A model generated the notes under the pieces. It was given only the letters and a program-made list of their open reading frames with translations, made no database searches and was not told where the DNA came from. The translations under genes and the position numbers were made by a program. Below, in pieces: positions 33,055-40,609 of a stretch of DNA of 64,000 nucleotides (position 1 is the stretch's first letter; each line of letters opens with the position of its first letter). Source of the DNA: Pseudomonas tensinigenes (GTDB lineage: Bacteria; Pseudomonadota; Gammaproteobacteria; Pseudomonadales; Pseudomonadaceae); the NCBI RefSeq assembly GCF_014268445.2, contig NZ_CP077089.1, positions 2,783,501 through 2,847,500 on the forward strand, in the 5' to 3' direction.

Positions 33055-34071
33055 ATGAACGGATTTCGACGGTTATTGGCCGCCAGCGTGGCCACGTTCG
33101 GTTTGCTGACATCAGCGCCATCGGTGATGGCCGCTCAGGCACCGATCCACTTTGCCGACCTGAACTGGGAAAGCGGCAGCCTGATTACCGATGTGTTGCG
33201 GATCATCGTCGAGAAGGGTTACGGCTTACCGACCGACACCTTGCCTGGCACCACCATCACGCTGGAAACCGCACTGGCCAACAATGACATTCAGGTCATT
33301 GGCGAAGAGTGGGCCGGGCGCAGTCCGGTATGGGTCAAGGCCGAGGCCGAAGGAAAGGTCGTCAGCCTGGGCGATACGGTCAAGGGCGCTACCGAGGGCT
33401 GGTGGGTGCCGGAGTATGTGATCAAGGGCGACCCGGCCAAAGGCATCAAGCCGCTGGCGCCGGACCTGCGCAGCGTCAGTGATCTGAAAAAATACAAGGA
33501 CGTGTTCAAGGATCCTGAAGCCCCGAGCAAGGGGCGCTTCCTCAACAGCCCGATCGGCTGGACGTCGGAAGTGGTCAACAAGCAGAAGTTGACGGCTTAT
33601 GGTCTGCAGGACGATTACACCAATTTCCGCAGTGGTTCGGGTGCGGCGCTGGACGCCGAGATCAGTTCTTCGATTCGTCGCGGTAAGCCGGTGCTGTTTT
33701 ACTACTGGTCGCCGACGCCGCTGCTGGGCAAATTCAAATTGGTGCAACTGGAAGAGCCGCCGTTTGACGCCGAAGCGTGGAAGACGCTGACCGATGCCGA
33801 TAATCCCAATCCGAAACCGACCCGGTCGCTGGCGTCGAAGCTGTCGATTGGTGTGTCTACGCCGTTTCAAAAGCAGTATCCGCAGATTGCCGAGTTTTTC
33901 AGCAAAGTGGATTTTCCCATCGAACCGTTGAACAAGGCGTTGGCCGAGATGAGCGAGAAGCACACGGCGCCGCGTGATGCGGCGGTGGCGTTCATGAAGG
34001 CCCACCCGGATGTGTGGCAGGCCTGGTTGCCGAAGGATGTGGCGGAGAAGGTTTCGGCTGATCTGAAATAA
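33055..34071 (+). CDS. ABC transporter substrate-binding protein, glycine betaine/quaternary amine type (orphan)
   Basis: Periplasmic binding protein of 338 residues with a signal peptide (MNGFRRLLAASVATFGLLTS, cut near VMAAQA). PIHFADLNWESGSLITDVLR, the EEWAGRSPVWVKA loop and FYYWSPTPLLGKFKL with aromatic residues fit the ProX/OpuAC fold that holds quaternary ammonium ligands. GAGG at 33043-33046 selects the ATG at 33055. No permease or ATPase gene is adjacent, so it must work with a transporter encoded elsewhere. Confidence 0.87.
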   Translation: MNGFRRLLAASVATFGLLTSAPSVMAAQAPIHFADLNWESGSLITDVLRIIVEKGYGLPTDTLPGTTITLETALANNDIQVIGEEWAGRSPVWVKAEAEGKVVSLGDTVKGATEGWWVPEYVIKGDPAKGIKPLAPDLRSVSDLKKYKDVFKDPEAPSKGRFLNSPIGWTSEVVNKQKLTAYGLQDDYTNFRSGSGAALDAEISSSIRRGKPVLFYYWSPTPLLGKFKLVQLEEPPFDAEAWKTLTDADNPNPKPTRSLASKLSIGVSTPFQKQYPQIAEFFSKVDFPIEPLNKALAEMSEKHTAPRDAAVAFMKAHPDVWQAWLPKDVAEKVSADLK

Positions 34072-34090
34072 AGGGTTGAGGCTGATGGCC

Positions 34091-34160
34091 TCATCGCGAG
34101 CAGGCTCACTCCTACATTTGGAATGCGTCCCCCCTGTAGGAGTGAGCCTGCTCGCGATGC
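34091..34160. repeat. inverted REP pair (TAGGAGTGAGCCTGCTCGCGA variant)
   Basis: TCGCGAGCAGGCTCACTCCTACA at 34092-34114 mirrors TGTAGGAGTGAGCCTGCTCGCGA at 34135-34157. It lies between the binding-protein gene and the convergent TonB receptor gene. Confidence 0.9.
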
Positions 34161-34162
34161 TT

Positions 34163-36298
34163 TTAAAACTTCGTTTGCACCGCCAATTCAAAGGTACGCG
34201 GTGTTCCGAGGTAATAGGCCGGCGAAACATGCGCAAACTCGGCATACACCTCATTGGTCAGATTACGCACGCGCCCGGTCACGGTGGTGTGCGAATCAAC
34301 CTTGTAGCTGAGGAAGCTGCCGAACAAGGTGTACGACGGCACCGTCATGGTGTTGGCCGTGTCCGCATACACCGACGCCACATACCGCGCATCAACCCCA
34401 CCTTGCCATTGCGGCGAAAAGTCATAAGTCAGCCACAGATTACCGACCCGATCCGGCACATTGGTCGGCGTATTGCCCTTGCGTGAAACCACCACACCGG
34501 CGGCATTCTTTTCGGTGAAATCATCGTACTGCGCGTCGACCCAGGCGAAGTTGCCTTCGGCTAGCAACTTGTCAGTGATGCGCAACGAACTGGCGATATC
34601 CAGCCCTTTCGACGTCTGTTGACCGACCGGAATACTGCCGGCCGGATCCAGCGGATCAGTCACGGCGAAGTCCTTTCGCTCAATGGTGTAGGCGGCAATC
34701 GTTGCCGAGCCACGCCCGTACAGATAATCAAATTTGCTGCCAATCTCCCACTGCTTGCCGGTCGAGACGTCGAAATTCTGCGTGCCATTCGGTTGTTCGG
34801 CGGCGGTGCTGTATTGCACGTAGACGTTGGCCGAGGGAATGAACTGGTAGGTCAAACCGGCACGGCCAGTGACCGGCTCCCAACTGCGCTTGAGATGCTT
34901 GGGGTTGGCGGCGGTCACGGTGCGATGGTTGGTCACGTCGAGGTCAATGTCGTCATAGCGCAGACCGGTGAGCAGCGACAGTTTGTCGGTCAACGCCAAA
35001 CGGTTTTCCACGAACAGTGCCTTGGTGGTGACCTCGTTGGTTTTGTCGCTGATCAATTTCGGGTTGGTGCCGGGAATGTCGTAGAAATGCCCCGGACGGT
35101 AGTTGTTCGGGTCCACCGTGCTCGGACCTTTGATGTTCAGCGGCGAGTTGGTGGTCTGGTTGACCTTGTATTCAAAGTCACCCGACCACGTCGTATCCAG
35201 ACCGAACAGCGTGTTGTCATGGCGCAGTTCGAACTGGTTGCCGTTCTGCTCGCCCTGATGGCGTACTTGATACGCGGTGGAGCGATTCACCGCGGTGTTG
35301 TCGGCGTTGTACTGGTAGGATTCGAGATTGCGGTAATCGCGCTGGCTGTCGAGGTGATACAGCGTGTTGCGCAGGGTGGTGCTGTCGTTGATCCGATAGT
35401 CGATGATCGAACGGACCCAGATCGTTCGCTGTTCGTAACGACCGTCCTCGACGTTGTAGTTGTTGAAGCGGTTGTGTTTATCGATCTTCAGCTCGCCGGC
35501 CTTGGGGTTGAGCACGGGCGTGCCCCAGTACGGACTGTCTTCGTGTTCGTCCTGATATTCCAGTGCCAACGTGTGCGACAGATCGGGCGTCAGGTCGCTG
35601 AGCAGCGAGAACGCCACGCTCCAGGCATCGCGCTCCTGGCGGTCGATGTAGCCGTTGCTGGTGTTGTGGCTGACGTCGAGTCGCGCGTAGTGCTGCATGT
35701 CGGCGCTGGGATCGGTCAGAGCATGGTTGAGGCCGAACGCGGTTTCGGTGGTGTCGTACGTGCCGTAGCTGACCCGGCCTTCAACAGCTTGTTCGTCGCG
35801 GGTGGCGAGTTTGGTCACGTAGTTCAGCGAGCCGCCGACGGAGCCCGCACCATTGATCAGCGATGACGGGCCGCCGACCAATTCCACTCGGTCGTATATC
35901 CACGAATCAACTGGCCGCGCGAGGCCGCCGGAAACGTTGATGCCGTTGAACATCTGGGTAATCTGGCTGCTGGTGAAGCCACGATAGGAAACGAAACCGC
36001 CGAACCCCGGCGGTGCGCTGGCGTTGACCCCGGGCAAGGTGTTGGCGGCGTCCTGGAAGTTCTGTGCGCCGTGACGTTCGATGTCGTTGCGATTGGCGAT
36101 GGCTACCGACGCCGGCGTGTCACGCACGCTCAGACCCAGGCGCGAGGCCATGCCGCTGGATTGGTCGAGGCTCAGGCCCGGTTCCGCGCCGGACTCGCCG
36201 TCGATGGTGATCGGCGCGAGATCCACGGTGGATTGCGCCCAGACGTTGACGGACAGGCAGCCGCACAGGCTCGCCAGCAAAGTGAGTTGTTTCATCAT
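34163..36298 (-). CDS. TonB-dependent outer-membrane receptor
   Basis: Receptor of 711 residues with a signal peptide (MMKQLTLLASLCGCLSVNVW, cleaved after AQS). The plug domain has RLGLSVRDTPASVAIANRND, then FQDAANTLPGVNASAPPGFGG and ELVGGPSSLINGAGSVGGSL. The beta-barrel ends in the aromatic strand TFELAVQTKF, as required for outer-membrane insertion. The siderophore-receptor type of plug suggests a metal chelate, but no Fur-type palindrome is visible upstream. The adjacent DUF2946 protein is often seen with copper-related receptors, so copper or another metal is an alternative. Confidence 0.9.
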   Translation of the reverse strand: MMKQLTLLASLCGCLSVNVWAQSTVDLAPITIDGESGAEPGLSLDQSSGMASRLGLSVRDTPASVAIANRNDIERHGAQNFQDAANTLPGVNASAPPGFGGFVSYRGFTSSQITQMFNGINVSGGLARPVDSWIYDRVELVGGPSSLINGAGSVGGSLNYVTKLATRDEQAVEGRVSYGTYDTTETAFGLNHALTDPSADMQHYARLDVSHNTSNGYIDRQERDAWSVAFSLLSDLTPDLSHTLALEYQDEHEDSPYWGTPVLNPKAGELKIDKHNRFNNYNVEDGRYEQRTIWVRSIIDYRINDSTTLRNTLYHLDSQRDYRNLESYQYNADNTAVNRSTAYQVRHQGEQNGNQFELRHDNTLFGLDTTWSGDFEYKVNQTTNSPLNIKGPSTVDPNNYRPGHFYDIPGTNPKLISDKTNEVTTKALFVENRLALTDKLSLLTGLRYDDIDLDVTNHRTVTAANPKHLKRSWEPVTGRAGLTYQFIPSANVYVQYSTAAEQPNGTQNFDVSTGKQWEIGSKFDYLYGRGSATIAAYTIERKDFAVTDPLDPAGSIPVGQQTSKGLDIASSLRITDKLLAEGNFAWVDAQYDDFTEKNAAGVVVSRKGNTPTNVPDRVGNLWLTYDFSPQWQGGVDARYVASVYADTANTMTVPSYTLFGSFLSYKVDSHTTVTGRVRNLTNEVYAEFAHVSPAYYLGTPRTFELAVQTKF

Positions 36299-36387
36299 TG
36301 AATCCTGAATGCTTGTCTAGGAGTCAGCGCACAGGCGAACGCCGCGCGTTGGCGCAGTGGGCTGACAAATCAAAAAGGCAGGGACAT

Positions 36388-36777
36388 TCAGGCGAGCGGC
36401 GGGGCGCGAGGGTTGGCCGAAGGCCAGGTGAAGCGGGTAGGGAGGTCGGCGCTGACGATGGGCGCGAGCGGCGGACTGTGCTGTTCGGGCAGGATCGCCA
36501 GCGTGAGGCTGGAGTTGAACGCTGGGCCCATGCCGCCGCCGACCGAGCACAGCGGGCAGCCGAATGCCTTGGACAGGGTCGGCAGTTGTTCTTCAGTGGA
36601 ATTGCTGGCGAGCGGCGCTTGAGTGGCCGGGTCGACTGTACAGAACTGGCCGCCGATGCCGTTGAGCTGCATGCCGACCATTTGTCCGTGACCGATGCTG
36701 CAGGCGAACACGTTGAACAGGACGCAGCAATAAAGCATCCAGGCCAGCAGTGAGCGATCGGAACGGGAGAATTTCAT
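36388..36777 (-). CDS. DUF2946 family protein
   Basis: Protein of 129 residues with an N-terminal hydrophobic segment (SLLAWMLYCCVLFNVFACSI), a GCPLCS cysteine pair and a C-terminal Pro-rich part. The pattern matches DUF2946 proteins, commonly encoded next to copper or TonB-receptor genes. It lies 89 bases upstream of the receptor on the same strand, so the two are probably cotranscribed. The start at 36777 is the best fit, but has no strong Shine-Dalgarno. Confidence 0.75.
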   Translation of the reverse strand: MKFSRSDRSLLAWMLYCCVLFNVFACSIGHGQMVGMQLNGIGGQFCTVDPATQAPLASNSTEEQLPTLSKAFGCPLCSVGGGMGPAFNSSLTLAILPEQHSPPLAPIVSADLPTRFTWPSANPRAPPLA

Positions 36778-36871
36778 GGGGCGGCACTTTACCGTACCGC
36801 TGATCGGTCGTGCACTTGAAAAAAATCCGACTAGGATGATTTGTTCAAATCCCTTTCCAAGGATTTCAACC

Positions 36872-37312
36872 ATGACCTTTGTGTTGGCTCAATGGCTGGT
36901 GACAACGTTTGCGGTGATCGCCTTGATGCACGTGTATTGGGCGTTGGGTGGGCAGTGGGCGGCAGCGGTGGTGGTGCCGCAGGTGCCGGTGCGCGGTTTT
37001 GTCGCAACGGTGCGGCCGGCGTTCAAGCCTTCGGGCTGGCTCACGTTGATTGTGGCAGCGGCATTGCTGGTGATTGCTGTGTTGGTGTGCATGCGGGTTG
37101 GCTGGGGCATGCCGGCGGTGACGCACAAGGCGCTGCAATGGGTGATCAGCGCGATTGCGCTGTTGATGTTTGCCCGGGCGATTGGTGATTCGAATCTGGT
37201 CGGGTTTTTCAAGGAAGTGACGGATTCGCGGTTTGCGCGACTCGACACCTGGGTGTATTCGCCTTTGTGTGCGGTGTTGGGGGCGGGGTTGTTGGCGGTG
37301 GCTTGGGTTTGA
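36872..37312 (+). CDS. DUF3995 membrane protein
   Basis: Integral membrane protein of 146 residues with four predicted helices (AQWLVTTFAVIALMHVYWAL at the start, then PSGWLTLIVAAALLVIAVLV, an AVTHKALQWVISAIALLMFA stretch and the C-terminal helix). HVYWALGGQW and the SPLCAVLG end are characteristic of DUF3995. AAGGA at 36859-36863 precedes the ATG. The function is unknown. It is divergent from the DUF2946 gene. Confidence 0.82.
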   Translation: MTFVLAQWLVTTFAVIALMHVYWALGGQWAAAVVVPQVPVRGFVATVRPAFKPSGWLTLIVAAALLVIAVLVCMRVGWGMPAVTHKALQWVISAIALLMFARAIGDSNLVGFFKEVTDSRFARLDTWVYSPLCAVLGAGLLAVAWV

Positions 37313-37345
37313 AGCAGATCTGAAATCTGCGATGACTTGGCTGGC

Positions 37346-37440
37346 CCCTTCGCGAGCAGGCTCGCTCCCACAGTGATTTTGGGTGTTCACAGATGTGTTA
37401 TTTCACCCAAAACCCTGTGGGAGCGAGCCTGCTCGCGAAG
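37346..37440. repeat. inverted REP pair (GAGCCTGCTCGC type)
   Basis: TTCGCGAGCAGGCTCGCTCCCACA at 37349-37372 mirrors TGTGGGAGCGAGCCTGCTCGCGAA at 37416-37439. The inner 20 bases also form a small dyad (TTGGGTG / CACCCAA). Confidence 0.9.
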
Positions 37441-37469
37441 AAGCCAGTCCAGACACGGAAAACTCTGGA

Positions 37470-37832
37470 CTAACTGCCGCTTTCAGTCCGCCGGCTACTG
37501 ACCTCAGCCGGCACATCATCCCCGGCCATGCGCTTGCGGAACAACGCCGCCCGCGCCAGCAGCAAAGTAGTCACCGGCACGGTGATTGCGAGCAGGATCG
37601 GAATCAGCCAGGCATGCACCACCGGCCCGGACTTAAGCGCCGAAAAGCAGATGATCGACGCCAACGCCACACACCACGCCCCCAGCGTCGAAGCCAGTGC
37701 CGGCGGGTGCATGCGCTGGAAGTAATCCTTCATGCGCAATAACCCGATCGCGCCGATCAACGCAAACAGACCGCTGAGCACCAGCAGGACCGCCACCGGA
37801 ATTTCGACCCACAGCGACAATTCAGCATTCAT
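37470..37832 (-). CDS. mnhG: Na+/H+ or K+/H+ antiporter subunit G
   Basis: Inner-membrane subunit of 120 residues with three helices; LLVLSGLFALIGAIGLLRM and YFQRMHPPALASTLG match the MnhG/PhaG signature. Last gene of the six-gene Mrp-type antiporter operon and overlapping subunit F by 4 bp. A REP pair lies just downstream. Confidence 0.92.
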   Translation of the reverse strand: MNAELSLWVEIPVAVLLVLSGLFALIGAIGLLRMKDYFQRMHPPALASTLGAWCVALASIICFSALKSGPVVHAWLIPILLAITVPVTTLLLARAALFRKRMAGDDVPAEVSSRRTESGS

Positions 37833-38107
37833 TCGATCACCTCGCCACGCAGCAGGAATTTCGCCAGGGCAAACGAGCCGACGAAGCCGAACAGCGCAAT
37901 CAGCAGCGCCGCTTCGAAGTAAGTGTCACTGGAATAACGAATACCTAGGGTCAGCATCATCAGCATGGCGACGATGTACAGGTAATCCAGCGCCAGGACC
38001 CGATCCTGCGCTGACGGGCCTTTGAACAGGCGCACCAAGGTCAGCACCATGGCCAGCGAGAACAGGAACAGCGTCAGCAGAATCGCGTTCGACAGTAATG
38101 GGCTCAT
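37829..38107 (-). CDS. mnhF: Na+/H+ or K+/H+ antiporter subunit F
   Basis: Subunit of 92 residues with three helices. VRLFKGPSAQDRVLALDYLY is the MnhF hallmark. It overlaps subunits E and G by 4 bp each. Confidence 0.93.
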   Translation of the reverse strand: MSPLLSNAILLTLFLFSLAMVLTLVRLFKGPSAQDRVLALDYLYIVAMLMMLTLGIRYSSDTYFEAALLIALFGFVGSFALAKFLLRGEVIE

Positions 38108-38592
38108 TCGAAAATCTCCATCAGCGGCCGCTCGTAGGTGCTCTTGAAGTGCTCGATGAATTGCGTTTCGTCATCCAGATCCCAGACGTGCAACAACAGA
38201 ATGCTGCGATCCAGCGACAGTTCCGACCATACCGTGCCGGGCACCACCGTGCAGATCATCGCCAGAGTCGCCAGGCCGTGGGCGTCGCGCAAATCCAGCG
38301 GGACTTTGACAAAGCCCGAGCGCGGAGGGCGCCGACCAGCATTGAGCACGCCCCACGCAACGATCAGGTTGGACGTCACCACGTCACGGCCCACGAGCAG
38401 AAACAGGCGCAGAATCGTTCCCGGACGGCGAATACGCACTTTTTTCGGGCGCAGTTTGCGCATCATCAACGGTGCAGCAAAACCCAGAATCGCGCCGAGC
38501 AACAGATTGCCCGGGCTGACTGACAGGTTCAGGGTCAGCCACAAGACGCACAGTGCCAGCGACAACAACGGTGCAGGAAACACACGCTTCAT
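38104..38592 (-). CDS. mnhE: Na+/H+ or K+/H+ antiporter subunit E
   Basis: Subunit of 162 residues with N-terminal hydrophobic helices and a soluble C-terminal half; LNLSVSPGNLLLGAILG and the VPGTVWSELSLDRSILLLHVWD strand pair are characteristic. It overlaps subunits D and F by 4 bp each. Confidence 0.93.
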   Translation of the reverse strand: MKRVFPAPLLSLALCVLWLTLNLSVSPGNLLLGAILGFAAPLMMRKLRPKKVRIRRPGTILRLFLLVGRDVVTSNLIVAWGVLNAGRRPPRSGFVKVPLDLRDAHGLATLAMICTVVPGTVWSELSLDRSILLLHVWDLDDETQFIEHFKSTYERPLMEIFE

Positions 38593-40268
38593 GGCTGCAC
38601 CTCCAGCATCGCCGATTTGGCTTCCGGACTCGGTACCGCGCGGGTGCCGAGCACCGCCATCACGTACTGCTGCGGGTTGTGCAACGCCTCGGCGGTGGCC
38701 TGGGTGTAACGCAACAGGGGTTCAGCCTTGAAGGTCAGGACGATGCTCAGCCCCAGCAACAGGAAGATCGGCGCGCATTCGAGTTTGCGCAGCAGCGGCG
38801 AAGGGCGCTCTTCCGGGGTCCAGAAGCGCTGGATGCCGAGACGCGAGAACGCCATCAGCGATGCCAGCCCGGTGAGGATCAGCAGCGCCAGCAACGCCCA
38901 GGCCGCGTTGGAAATCGGCGCGCCAGTGCCCAGGCCCAGCGGATTGAGCAGCGCGCCGATCAGACTGAGTTTGCCGATGAACCCGGAGAGCGGCGGCATG
39001 CCGATGATCAGCAGCGCGCAAGCAATGAAGCTCAGGCCGAGAAACGCCATGGTCCACGGGATGACCTGACCGACCACGGCTTTCTGCTCGTCATCGAGGT
39101 TGATGCCTTTGGGTGGCTGCAGGGACTCCTGCGGACGCGGCAGCAGTTCGCTTTCGTCTTCCAGCGGGATCTCGTTGGCCGAACGTGAGCGCTCGATCAG
39201 CTCGGCCAGCAGGAACAGCGCACTCAACGCCAGCGTCGAGCTGACCAGATAGAACAGCGCTGCGCCGATCAGGTTCGGCTGGGCGAAACCGACGGCGGAC
39301 AGCAGGATCCCCGCCGACACCAGAATGCTCAGGCTGGCCATGCGCTCCAGGCGTTGCGCGGCGAGAATCGCCAGCGCCGCGCAGGCCATGGTCGCCATGC
39401 CGCCGTAGATCAGCCAGTCGCCGCCGAAGAATGCCGACGCACCCGCCTGTCCTGAGAACAGCAGGGTCCACAGGCGCAGCAAGGTGTAGACGCCGACCTT
39501 GGTCATGATCGCGAACATCGCCGCCACCGGCGCACTGGCCGAGGAGTAGGCGGGCACGAGCCAGAAGTTCAGCGGCCACATGCCGGCCTTGGCCAGGAAC
39601 GCGACGGCGAGAATCCCGGCGCCGGCATGCAGCAAGCCACGGTCGGCTTCCGGCACCAGCGGAATCTTCAGCGCCAGATCGGCCATGTTCAGCGTGCCGG
39701 TGACGCCGTAAATCAGTGCCGCGCCAATCAGAAACAGCGACGAGGCCAGCAGGTTGATCGAGATGTAATGCAGCCCCGATGAGACCCGTGCCCGACCCGA
39801 CCCATGCAACAACAAGCCATAAGAAGCCGCCAGCAGCACTTCGAAGAACACGAACAGGTTGAACAGGTCAGCGGTCAGGAACGCGCCGTACAGGCCCATC
39901 AACTGAATCTGGAACAGCGCGTGGAAACTCGAACCGGCGCCGTCCCAGCGGGCCATGGCAAACAGTAGGGCGCTGACGCCGATGATCCCGGTCAGCACCA
40001 GCATCAGCGCCGACAGTCGATCGACCACCAGCACAATGCCGAACGGTGCCTGCCAGTTACCCGGCAGGTACACGCCAATGGAGCCGGGCACGCCGGTGGT
40101 TTGCGTCCATTGCAGCAACAGCACCGAAATGAACAGGCCGACGAGGCTGGAGAACAGATTGATTTTCGCCTTCAGCGGTCGGTGCCGCTCGCCGAGCATC
40201 AGCATGATGGCGGCGGTCAGCAGCGGCAGCAGAATCGGTGCGGCGATCAGGTGAGTCATCGCCATCAT
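38589..40268 (-). CDS. mnhD: Na+/H+ or K+/H+ antiporter subunit D
   Basis: Polytopic subunit of 559 residues, homologous to the NuoM/N proton-pumping subunits of complex I. Helices with LFNLFVFFEVLLAASYGLL and FLAKAGMWPLNFWLVPAY carry the conserved Glu and Lys of the proton path. It has a charged loop of about 60 residues (EIPLEDESELLPRPQES) before the last helices. ATG overlaps the subunit C stop by 4 bp. Confidence 0.93.
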   Translation of the reverse strand: MMAMTHLIAAPILLPLLTAAIMLMLGERHRPLKAKINLFSSLVGLFISVLLLQWTQTTGVPGSIGVYLPGNWQAPFGIVLVVDRLSALMLVLTGIIGVSALLFAMARWDGAGSSFHALFQIQLMGLYGAFLTADLFNLFVFFEVLLAASYGLLLHGSGRARVSSGLHYISINLLASSLFLIGAALIYGVTGTLNMADLALKIPLVPEADRGLLHAGAGILAVAFLAKAGMWPLNFWLVPAYSSASAPVAAMFAIMTKVGVYTLLRLWTLLFSGQAGASAFFGGDWLIYGGMATMACAALAILAAQRLERMASLSILVSAGILLSAVGFAQPNLIGAALFYLVSSTLALSALFLLAELIERSRSANEIPLEDESELLPRPQESLQPPKGINLDDEQKAVVGQVIPWTMAFLGLSFIACALLIIGMPPLSGFIGKLSLIGALLNPLGLGTGAPISNAAWALLALLILTGLASLMAFSRLGIQRFWTPEERPSPLLRKLECAPIFLLLGLSIVLTFKAEPLLRYTQATAEALHNPQQYVMAVLGTRAVPSPEAKSAMLEVQP

Positions 40269-40609
40269 TCTTTAGGCTCCCGGCCGTCGACGTGGTCGGT
40301 GCCGGTCAGGCCGCGCGAGGCGAGCAGAACGACGAGGAACAACGCGGTCATGGCGAAGCTGATGACGATCGCGGTGAGTACCAGTGCCTGTGGCAGCGGA
40401 TCGGTGTAGTGCAGCAAATCCTGGGTGACGCCGTCCTTGATCACCGGCTCCTTGCCGATGAACAGGCTGCCCATACTGAAGATGAACAGATTGACGCCAT
40501 ACGACAGCAGACACAGGCCCATGACCACCTGGAAGGTCCGTGGCCGCAGGATCAACCAGACGCCGGACGCGGCGAGCACGCCGATGGCGATTGCGATGAC
40601 TTCTTCCAT
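40265..40609 (-). CDS. mnhC: Na+/H+ or K+/H+ antiporter subunit C
   Basis: Subunit of 114 residues, NuoK-like, with three helices. LRPRTFQVVMGLCLLSYGVN and DPLPQALVLTAIVISFAMTA are the conserved stretches. Its ATG shares a base with the subunit A stop (TGATG). Confidence 0.93.
   Translation of the reverse strand: MEEVIAIAIGVLAASGVWLILRPRTFQVVMGLCLLSYGVNLFIFSMGSLFIGKEPVIKDGVTQDLLHYTDPLPQALVLTAIVISFAMTALFLVVLLASRGLTGTDHVDGREPKE

Noticed and set aside
34163..36387. Fur box before the TonB receptor gene
   Set aside because: No GATAAT-type palindrome could be found upstream of the receptor or DUF2946 gene.
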